Assembly: GCF_019393635.1 (NCBI RefSeq)
Contig: NC_057861.1
Location: 723,552,232-723,616,231, forward strand
Length of the DNA stretch: 64,000 nt
DNA from: Dromiciops gliroides
Lineage: Eukaryota > Chordata > Mammalia > Microbiotheria > Microbiotheriidae
Direction: 5' to 3'
Each line of letters begins with the position of its first letter. Positions within the stretch are counted from its first letter, which is position 1. Made by a program: the position numbers and the translations under genes. The notes beneath the pieces are model-generated. The model made no database searches and was not told the origin of the DNA. It saw only the letters and a program-made list of their open reading frames with translations. Below, piece by piece: positions 55,690 to 64,000 of this stretch.

Positions 55690-57570
55690 GGAATTAAAAA
55701 TAAATAAATAAACCATCATGTCATCTGCAAATAGAGAAAATGTCATATCTTGAATTATTTTTTTATGACTGGGCATGCCCAGTACTTGCTGCTATGACTG
55801 ATGGATCATTTGAGTTTGGCAGTTCAGAGCAAGAATGGTGCTAGAGCAAATTCAGTGTGCTAAATCTAACACCAACATGGTGAGCCCCCACCACAGGATG
55901 CCTAAGGAGAAATAAACTTGTCCAGGTTGGAAAAATGGAGCAGGAGATAGCTTTTGTGCCAGTCTACTAAAATTATGCCAATGAGTGGCCACTATACTTC
56001 CAACATGGGCAATATAGGGAGAACTCATCTGAAAAGCACATAAACAAAAAATTATGATTATGAATTGATTTCTCTAGAACCATGGTTTTTAGAGTTGTGT
56101 TAAATAATAGTAGGGAGAGGGGACGTCATTATTTTAACTCCATATTAATTTGTATGTTTTTTATATCTATTATGCAAATAATGCTAACTTTGGGGTTTAT
56201 ATGCTAATTTTTATCATATTAAAATATATTTACATGTTTGGTAGGTCTTTTAGTAACATCGTATTAAAGGGATTTTTTGGGTATCTATTCATTAAATCGC
56301 ATAGTTCTGCTTATTGTTGTTTTTAATATGATTAATTACAGTTGTATTTTTAGTGCACAAATATCCTTGCATACATAGTATAAATCCAGATGTGACATTG
56401 TGAATATGTATATTTTGTGTGTACATATACTTCTCTAGTTTCTTGCAGATGTATTTATATTTTTTAGTGATTTTGGTCTCCAGTTTTCTTTCTTTCTCTA
56501 TCCTTCCTTGGATTAGGTATTAGGACTAGTCACTTTAAAAAGAACTTGGAAGAATTTTTCTTTCTCAAGCATTCAGAATAATTTTTGAATCCAAGGTTAC
56601 CTAAACAATAGGTAAAACACACTTGTAAATCCATTTATACCCCAGGGTCGTCTCCATAGACATGCCCTTTGGTACTTCCCTCACAGTTTTTCAATTTCTT
56701 TCATTGAAAATAAGCTGTTTAGGGTCTCCATTTCTTCTATTGTTAATTTTGATATCACATGATTTTGTGTATAATTATCCATATTCAATAGATTCCAGTT
56801 TTGCTGGCAGTTAGTTAACAAACATTCATTAATTGCTTAATCCATGCCAGGCACTGTGCTAAACTCTGGGGTTTAAAAAGAAGACAAAAGTAATTCTTTT
56901 CCTAAAAGACCTAATAATATTCTAATGGTACATAATTGTATGTAGAAATTTTTGGTAATTTTTTTCTTTCATGCAAATTCTCCTTTTATTATTTTTTTAA
57001 TTTTGTAATTATTTTGTAATTTATTTTGTGATTTGACTTTTCTCCCCTCTTATTTTTTTTAATAAAGTTTGCTAGGATTTATTTGTTAGTCTTTTTCAAG
57101 GAACCAGGTTTCTGTTTTGTTTATAATTTCTTTAGTCCCTCCCTACCCCTCATGTTATCTAGTTCTCTAATTTTCAAGATTGCTTCTTTGGTGCTTATTT
57201 TGCTAATTTGTTGATTCTCTTGAATTTTAATTTCATGCTCAGTTAAGCAATTCTCCTTTTTCTATTATGTTAATGTATGTTTTCAAATATATGATTTTTC
57301 TTATTAGGAATACTTTAACTCTATCCAAAGAAAGTAGGTATATTAACTCACTGTTATCATTCTTAGCACAGTGCCTAGAATATAGCAAACACTGAATGAC
57401 TGCTTCTTCATTCATTCATTCTCTTTCACATAGTTGCTAATTATGCCTATTCTTTTTTGTTTTACCCACTCATTATCCAAGGTGTCATTTATCAGTCTCT
57501 ATTTAGATCTATAACTTTTTTTATGTTCTGAATTTCAATTACTGTTTTTATTGCACTCTGGTCTATAAAG
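55690..57570 (-). mobile_element. L1 ORF2 fragment(s), antisense
   Basis: 'catcatgtcatctgcaaata' is the antisense of the L1 RT FADD region. 'ttaatatgattaattacagt', 'gattttggtctccagttttc' and, further on, 'ctctaattttcaagattgct' follow antisense RT order. Broken by SINE/L2 tails at 56810-56900 and 57350-57420. Unassigned sequence intervenes at 55780-56050. Confidence 0.65.
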
Positions 57571-57589
57571 GATGTAGTTAATTAAATGT

Positions 57590-58600
57590 TATAATATCAA
57601 TAAAGTGCTTAGCAGAGTATCTGGCACATAGTAGATGTTTAATAATTGTTTGTTCTATTTTCCATTTCCCTCAAATAGTTCTGCCTTTTTATACTTATTA
57701 ATAAATTCTCTATGGTCTAAGACATGGCCTATTTTTTAAAAGATTCCATGTGATGCTTACAATTACGTATTTGTTATTGGTCAAATGAACAATCAAAACC
57801 ACAAGACATTTAAAAAAAAAACCTGTAGCATTGAATTTTATTTAAAAATAGAAATAGACATACTATTCTTATAAAATTATTATATAAAACCAAACTCGAG
57901 AATTATTTGGTTAGATGTCACAGAATAGGTGGCAATGACTTAACCGTACATATGTTGTAAAGGCCACTAGGACCTCTTCCATCCTTATCAAGGGGAGTGC
58001 TAACCTTCTCTCCTTTCATACAACTCTGGAATTATTTGAATATTTGAATGACTGAAAAATAATTAAGTACTTTTATCAGTCACCATTCTCTAGAGATACA
58101 ATACAAGAATGAAAGGAAGTGCCTGCCCTCAAAGAGCTTGCATTAAAACAGGGGAAGACTGCACAAATACCTGGAATTTTCTTCCTCTTCACCTCCATAT
58201 AGTACCTTACTTCCCTTCCCTCAAGTTGCAGTTATAATGCCACCTATATATAGGAATGAAGCTCTGGGAGGGAAGTCAGAGTTGATTGGAACTGGAACCA
58301 AAGGGGCATTGATTGATTTTCTTTTCAAGAAATAATAGCTAATTTATATACAATTTTTAGAGTTGAAAGGGAAGGAAAACTCCTATTATCATGGGGCCAG
58401 GTTAGCTAGGAAGTTGGTTTTTTGGCTGGTGTCCAGGCAAGATAAGGTGAATGCTCACCAATCAGGACCCAAGGCCCAAGGCTCTGGCTGGAGATGGGGT
58501 CTGGAGAACAGGAGATAGAGAATGCTTGGGAAATGGTATGTTGGGCCTGGACTAAGATGAGGTAATATGAATGCTCAGCATTATTTGGAATAATAACACA
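57590..58600. other. Unassigned interval with MIR-like tails
   Basis: A MIR tail at about 57600-57650 ('agtatctggcacatagtaga') and an L2/MIR-like tail at 58080-58170 ('gcctgccctcaaagagcttg'). The sequence 58380-58590 contains two loosely similar words ('ggtgaatgctcaccaatcag', 'atatgaatgctcagcattat') of unknown nature. No coding evidence. Confidence 0.4.
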
Positions 58601-58604
58601 TACC

Positions 58605-59640
58605 GTCTTCTCCTTGATACTCTTTCTTGATACTCTTCTTAGAACTACTCTTTCCTGGCTCTCCTCCTATGTGTCTGAACATTCATTATTCTCTTTTGCT
58701 GAATATTTTTCTAGGTCGTTCCCATAAACTATAGATTTTTCCAAAGGTCTGTCCTGGGCCTTCTTCTCTGTTCTTCATCCTCTTTACTGTTTCACTTGGT
58801 GATCTCATTGGGTCTCATCAACTCAATTATTACCTTTATTCTGATAGCAACCAGATCTACTCATCCAGCCTTAATCTCTGTCCTGACATTCTTACATTTC
58901 TATCTGCCTGTTAGAAACCTAAAACTAAGTTAGTTAGAAAACCTAAACTAATTTTCTCCAACCCCCAGCCCTTCCTTTTCCCTAATTTTCCTATTGCTAT
59001 ACCTCCATCCTCCCAGTAACCCAAACTCTCAAATTCTGTATAATCCTTGAATCTTTTCTCTCACCTCCAATATCCAATTATTTTCAAATCCTATTGATTC
59101 TACTTTTATAACTTCCCTCTTACATGTCCGTCTCTCCTCTCATACTGTCATTATCCTGATGTGGTCACTCATACCTCATGCCTGGAGTATTGCAGTCATT
59201 TTCTGGTTGATATCTGTGCCTCAAGTCTTTTCCCACTCTAGATAATTCTCCACTCAGCTGTCATATTGAGCTTCTTAAAGTGCAGATCTGACCAAGTCAT
59301 CCCCCTCTTCAATAATCTCCAATGGCTCCCTATCATCAACATGACAAATATAAAATCCTCTGTTTTGTGTTCAAAGCACTTTGTAACCTGTCCCTGTATT
59401 ACTTTTATATTAATTTTACTCCTTGCCCTTATGTATTCTGCAATCCAGTCACACTGGCCTCCATGCTTTTCTTCACACAAAACACTCCATCTCCCCACTC
59501 AGGACATTTTCACTGGCTGTCCCCTAAACCTGGAATTATCTTCCTCCCTATCTCCATATCCTATCCTCCATGGCTTTCTTCAGGTCCAAGATATAACACT
59601 ACCTTTTACAAGAAGCTTTCCCCAGCCCCATCAATGGTGT
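58605..59640 (+). mobile_element. L2 LINE, RT end and 3' region, sense
   Basis: Sense L2 with 'tggctctcctcctatgtgtc', 'gtcctgggccttcttctctg', 'ttcacttggtgatctcattg', 'ccagatctactcatccagcc', 'ctccatcctcccagtaaccc', 'gatctgaccaagtcatcccc' and 'atctccccactcaggacatt' in consensus order. Reading frames of 126 and 165 residues here are chance openings in 3' L2 DNA. Confidence 0.9.
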
Positions 59641-61377
59641 ACATAACAACAGAAAGGAATAAAAATCAACAAAACAAAACCGTTCATTTAGAGTCTTTGA
59701 AAGTCTTTTCTCAGATGGTTCTTGGGATGTCCTCTGGGTATACTCATGGAATGGAAGACTTTTCAGGGGTTGATGTGTGGATGCTGGTAATCAGCCAGGA
59801 AAATGTCCTACAAAATTGAGCTTAACATAACTTTAAAATAGCTTTGTCAATAATCAAATCAAACAACGAGAGTTCTCAAAAACATATCTGAGAGAATTCA
59901 GAATCTTAGTTGTTATACATGAAATATAATAAAACAAAAAGTGAAACATTGTCTAAAACTAATATTACTATAGTCCCCCCTTGTGAAGGGTAAATTGAGA
60001 AGACAATTGCTGTGATATTAATTAAAAAAAAAACAATTTTTGTCTTTGTTTCATCACTTTTTGCATCATCTGCTTAATTATTCTCATGCCATTATGATAA
60101 ATTATAGAATCTAATATAATTGGTAACAGATGTCAAGGCCAAATTCAACACTGTATTTATCATGACACCTGAGATAATTATGGGTGTTACCATAAAAGAA
60201 CAGAGAAATTATGAGATATGAGCATTCCCACACTTGAGCAATATATACTGTCCATGCAGTATGCCAGGCTTAAAATAGGTGGATGGGATATACATCTATG
60301 CCACTGAACATTTTGGAGGAAACTGAGTCAGACTTAATCAGATTCATGGGATTGAGATGTCCATGGCATCAGGCATATAGGAGGGGGCATAGAAGCCAGG
60401 TATAGAATGAGATGGGTGTGATGAAAACTTCTAGCCATCTGTACACTATTGTGGGAAAAACTAAACCAAGAAAAACCAACCTCAACATTTTTCAAAAGCC
60501 ATTCCCTCGGCTGTACCTTGACTTCATGCACATCTCCCCTCATGTGACAGTTCAATGTCTGCTCTTGCATGCTCTTGTGATCTGATGGCATCTTGGCCAA
60601 CTGTTACCTGATAACTCAGAATGAAGGCAATTAATGTCTTAAATGATAAATTCCCATAATCCAAGTCTCATATGGATTTAAAAATTGAGGATAGTAATGA
60701 TCGCAAAAAAATGTGAATGCACCTTGACTCAGAATATAATATACAATTATGCAATAATTTCAAATAATACCTTTTTTTAACTAAGTATGCAATTACTTTT
60801 GTGAAAAATTAGAACATATACAAATACAAGTTCAAATATAATAAAATCTTAAAGAAAATTTTTTTTGAAAAAAGAAATCTTTTACAAATGTTCCCCTCCT
60901 TTTTGAATATGCTTATCAAAAATAATAATTCTAGAATAAACTTACACTTGCCATGGCAACCAATTTTTAGAGAAATTCTTTATAGAGTTCAATCAAATAA
61001 TCAGTTGAAAGAAAAAAATAACAAAAACAAACAACTCAGAATATGGGAGCACAATACTCCCAGTATTAACATTGGATTATGAAGTCAAAACCATCTTGAA
61101 TTGTTTCAAAATTAGATAGATGAATGAATAGAAGAAAATACACATGGAAGAATAAAAGACAATGAAATTCAAACTAGGCAAGTCTCAATGAATGTGAACT
61201 TAATATTTATAAGAGTATTACAAAATATAAACTTGATCACATGACTATAAAAGCTTTTACAAATATTCTCCTTTTTAAGAAAACTAAGTATAAAACACAA
61301 TCTCAAAAGCATGAAAATCTCTATGAAAATAACTCATACTGTTCATTTCAAAATGTAGATATAATAGCATAGAAATC
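59641..61377 (-). mobile_element. Possible ERV internal region, decayed
   Basis: It lies on the 3' side (minus-strand sense) of the LTR and reading frame below. On the minus strand a purine run AAGGGGGGA occurs near 59980, reminiscent of a polypurine tract, but no LTR follows it. No pol or env motif is recognisable, so the assignment rests on position alone. Confidence 0.3.
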
Positions 61378-62196
61378 CTATGTAACCTCTGAACTGACAT
61401 TATTTCTCTGAGTGAATTTAGAACACTTTTGATTCTGATATCTACAATCCCCAATACTCATATTAATACCTTGCTGCTGACTTCTACATTTCTGTAAAAT
61501 ATGTCTTCTTGAAATATGATGATGATTGTCATTTTTATTCAGCTTAAGGTTGTCTTCTTTAACCCCTCTATATTGTCTGCCAGTCCTTTCATAATACAAA
61601 TGCTTTATAATGTTACTAATTAAAGACAAAAACAGGTTAACAAAATTATGAACAAAATGAGCATATCTGGAATTTAAAGGGTTTTCTAAGATTGGTTTGG
61701 GAGAAGCACAGCAGTTCAAGTCAGAATCACATCCAGGCTGGGGAAAGGCTGAGCCTGACTGCTCTGATAACTGAGCAACTGCAAATGCAGGTAGAGAAAG
61801 CTGCACATGCGCAAGATCAGGTCCTGATTTCCTGGCAGGAGGATCAAGGGGCTTGGCCATGGGAGGAGTAGAAAGTGGTGCTAGAGGAGGGGGAGGAGGT
61901 GGGGTCCGGAGAGGAGGGGAGGGACCAGGGCAATTTGAATAAGACTTGGCTTTGAACTCAGGCTTGGTTTCCCCTTCCCCCACTGCTAGGGGATTAAAGG
62001 CTTCTAGAGGCTGGGTAGTTGCCTCCAGGCATGCAAAATTAGAACAACAATTAGTGTTAGAATTTGGAAAAGCTGCAGGAGTCAGAGGTTTCTCTGAAAA
62101 GGCATGGTTGAGAGAGGGGGGGGATATTGATATTCCCTTGTGTGAGCACCCTGCTCGCTCTTCTAACAAAAATAAAAATAAAAATAGAAAATCCAC
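61378..62196 (-). pseudogene. ERV-associated 272-residue reading frame, proline-rich
   Basis: This is the longest uninterrupted frame in the window. It begins about 220 bases downstream (minus strand) of the LTR at 62790-62416, where a gag or leader product would start. It has a hydrophobic N-terminal stretch (residues 2-10), a proline-rich middle (near residue 95-120), clustered cysteines and a basic C-terminal half. I see no major-homology region or CCHC zinc knuckle, so gag identity is unproven. Another minus-strand frame at 62290-62057 overlaps it with two hydrophobic segments. Function unknown. Confidence 0.35.
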
Positions 62197-62415
62197 AAAA
62201 ACAAAGCACTAACATGATGTTATCCCCCATGTGTCTGGTTAAACAGACTAAAATCAGAAATAGGGTACTTAGGGACTTGAAAAAGCCCATTTGAAAATTT
62301 AAAGGGAAAACAGCTGGTACTTTAGAATTTAAAGTGACAGGGTAGGGGAAATTTCTTACCCAACCAGAAGATCAGAAGATTGTAAGTTCAGCTTTCCTCT
62401 TTGTGGTCAGCCATC

Positions 62416-62790
62416 TGTAAGGGGCTAAAATTCTAGCTAGTCTGTCTAAAATATCTAATGAGTGGTCTCCAATAAATTATAAGTATAAGGTTTAGCAAGA
62501 GTTAGACATTTGAGCATTTATTAAGGAGAATAAGAATTTGGTGAAGAGAGAAAGAAAAGCCTAGATTCATCTATCTATCAAAGGGAGAGCACATTTCTAG
62601 CCCCACTCTCCACCAACATCCTGAAGAAAGAGAGTGAGAGACCAGCCTCGCGCCCTCTTCCTCCCACAAACAAATGTCACTTCCTGATGCCAAAGAAAAG
62701 CCACATGGCCTTGCCCTCAGAAGCCATCTCCTCATGGTGGAGCTTTCCTACTGTAAGTCTCCAGCAGGTGGCATCATTCCAATCATTACA
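62416..62790 (-). mobile_element. ERV LTR, antisense, probable 5' LTR
   Basis: Read on the minus strand it starts TGTAATGATTGGAATGATGC and ends ...GCCCCTTACA, matching both ends of the LTR at 205-560. The middle includes 'gagtggtctccaataaatta' on the + strand, parallel to 'tttattggcgaccactcatt' in the other copy's sense. The flanks (gccatc, caaaga) do not match as a target duplication, so it is not a simple solo LTR. The minus-strand text beginning TGGCTGACCACAAAGAGG right after it is a possible but unidentified primer-binding site. Confidence 0.8.
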
Positions 62791-62916
62791 CAAAGAACTA
62801 GAAATTCTAGCTGTCACAATAAGGTGAGATAAAGCAATTAAAGTTGAAAACATCAAAGAGGTGACATTATCATTACTTTCAAATAACACCACTGTTTACT
62901 TTAAAAATTTCAGAGA

Positions 62917-63059
62917 AGGGCAGCTAGGTGGCACAGTTGATAGAGCACTGGCACTGGATTCAGGGGGACCTGAGTTCAAATCTGGCCTTAGATACAACAC
63001 TTACTAGCTGTGTGACCCTGGGCAAGTCACTTAACCCCAATTGCCTCACCAAAAAAAAT
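62917..63059 (+). repeat. Young marsupial tRNA-headed SINE
   Basis: Full copy 'gggcagctaggtggcacagt' to a short poly(A), with a small deletion at 'agatacaacacttactagct'. Target duplication unclear. Confidence 0.9.
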
Positions 63060-64000
63060 AGAGGATCAGAAAAACAACCCTCCTAATTAAGTTTGTTCCT
63101 TGGCATCAAGGAGTGTTTTGCCTATATCTTTGCATCTCTAGTGCTTAGCACACTGGTTGGCACATAGACCTTAATTCACTTTTGTGTGTGTGTGTCACAA
63201 TTCCACTAACTATGTGTGAGTGTGCTTGTCTTTCCATAGCACTGCCACCATTTATTATTGGCATGTTTTGTTGAATTTTGCAATTTGATGAGGGTGGAGT
63301 GAAACCACAGAGTCACTTTAATTTGGAGTTTTCTTATTAGTGATTCAGAAGATTTCTTTCATATGGTTTTTAATAGTTTGTGATTCTTTTGAAAACTAAT
63401 CATATGCATTAAGAACTTCTCTACTGGAAGAATGGCTCTTTGTCTTATATATCTGTGCCAATGAAGTTTGAATATCAGCAATTTATCGAAAGTATTTAGT
63501 GTAAAACTGTCCCCCCTTTTGGCTGCTTTCCTTCTTACCTGAGCTTCATTGATTTTGTTCATAGAAGTGCTTTTCCTTTTAGTGGAACTGAAATTGTCTA
63601 TTTGATCATTTCTTTGCCCTTTGGATCCAAACAGAGTGAATACAATTCCTCTTCTATCTTCCAATTCTTGAAGTTATCAAATTCTAGATAAATCTTCTGC
63701 CCAAGAGTGTAAGCCTCCCTTCTCTACTCCTTTTGATCAATCTCCAGATGACAAGATCACAATGGGTTTCACTATTTTGGTCAGTGTCCTATTGATGGTT
63801 GAGAGAGGGGGGGATATTGTGCATATTGTTACACATATCTAAATACATGTGTAGGCATATATAAAATATTTAGATTCAATATAACAAGCATTTGTTGATC
63901 ACATATGATGTACCAGGCACTGTAAGATCAGTTACTAAAAAAAGAATATGATTGCCTCTTTAGCATTCTTGTTCTAATATTGCATTTCTATTCATTTTGA
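63060..64000. other. Unassigned right end
   Basis: A MIR-like tail at 63120-63175 ('gtgcttagcacactggttgg'), a short (TG)n at 63184-63194 and an L2/MIR-like tail at 63875-63930 ('gatgtaccaggcactgtaag'). A 101-residue minus-strand frame at 63359-63664 resembles nothing I know. Confidence 0.4.

Noticed and set aside
59266..59819. Frames of 126 and 165 residues on the + strand
   Set aside because: The first lies in L2 3' sequence and the second runs out of it; no domain and no splice or promoter context.
59975..59985. Minus-strand AAGGGGGGA as an ERV polypurine tract with a 3' LTR
   Set aside because: No LTR start of the TGTAA type follows, so a 3' LTR could not be supported.
23435..63059. tRNA-like A/B boxes in many copies
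   Set aside because: They belong to tRNA-derived SINE heads, each with a SINE body, tail and often a target duplication; none is a free-standing tRNA gene with a foldable cloverleaf that I can confirm.
1..64000. CRISPR arrays, operons, bacterial promoters or riboswitches
   Set aside because: Spliced vertebrate gene structure and marsupial retroelements dominate; no regularly spaced repeats were seen.

Overview
The window looks like marsupial (metatherian) nuclear DNA; the species cannot be fixed from sequence alone. The evidence is vertebrate gene structure (small exons with GT-AG splice sites in a large AT-rich background) and a repeat mix typical of marsupials. That mix includes many copies of the tRNA-headed SINE beginning GGGGCAGCTAGGTGGCGCAG, older MAR1/MIR-type CORE-SINEs, marsupial L1, ORF2-less 'half-L1' (HAL1), abundant L2, an RTE fragment, hAT and Tigger-like DNA transposons, and one family of ERV LTRs.

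Gene content is low. The only recognisable protein-coding gene is the 3' end of contactin-5 (CNTN5) on the + strand: three coding exons (10095-10207, 13623-13791, 16988-17088) with compatible phases. They encode the last fibronectin type III repeat and the GPI-anchor signal. A repeat-poor 3' UTR of about 1.9 kb follows and probably ends just after the AATAAA at 18960. Sequence left of 10095 is CNTN5 intron. Two repeat-free, homeodomain-site-rich stretches in the last two introns are candidate conserved elements. From about 19 kb rightward I see no functional gene, only one decayed processed-pseudogene-like segment (about 47.2-47.9 kb) with a lysine/alanine/proline-rich product.

Layout: 1-560, 3' end and 3' LTR of an ERV; 561-925, antisense RTE; 1-10 kb, old SINEs and hAT relics in CNTN5 intron; 10-19 kb, CNTN5 exons and 3' UTR; 19-28 kb, MIR/MAR1/L2/hAT relics; 27.9-29.5 kb, L2 split by a 3' L1 fragment with a 16-bp target duplication; 31-41 kb, L1 fragments in both orientations, a GAA/GA tract and a HAL1-like piece; 41-43 kb, antisense L1 and a 62-bp internally deleted LTR; 43.1-46.4 kb, antisense L2 split by a Tigger-like transposon that itself carries a SINE; 46.5-49.4 kb, L1, pseudogene and SINEs; 49.56-52.35 kb, a HAL1 with target duplication; 52.7-57.8 kb, antisense L1; 58.6-59.64 kb, sense L2; 59.8-62.8 kb, an antisense ERV-like unit with its LTR; the rest is unassigned.

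The most unusual observation is a SINE (49828-49994) inside the HAL1. It has a perfect 12-bp target duplication, yet it carries about 18 T-to-C changes and almost no other class of change in quantity. This looks like A-to-G (A-to-I-editing-like) hypermutation of the antisense strand, which is the HAL1 sense strand. The shorter SINE piece at about 50987-51072 in the same HAL1 leans the same way. This is a hand alignment; a subfamily explanation has not been excluded.
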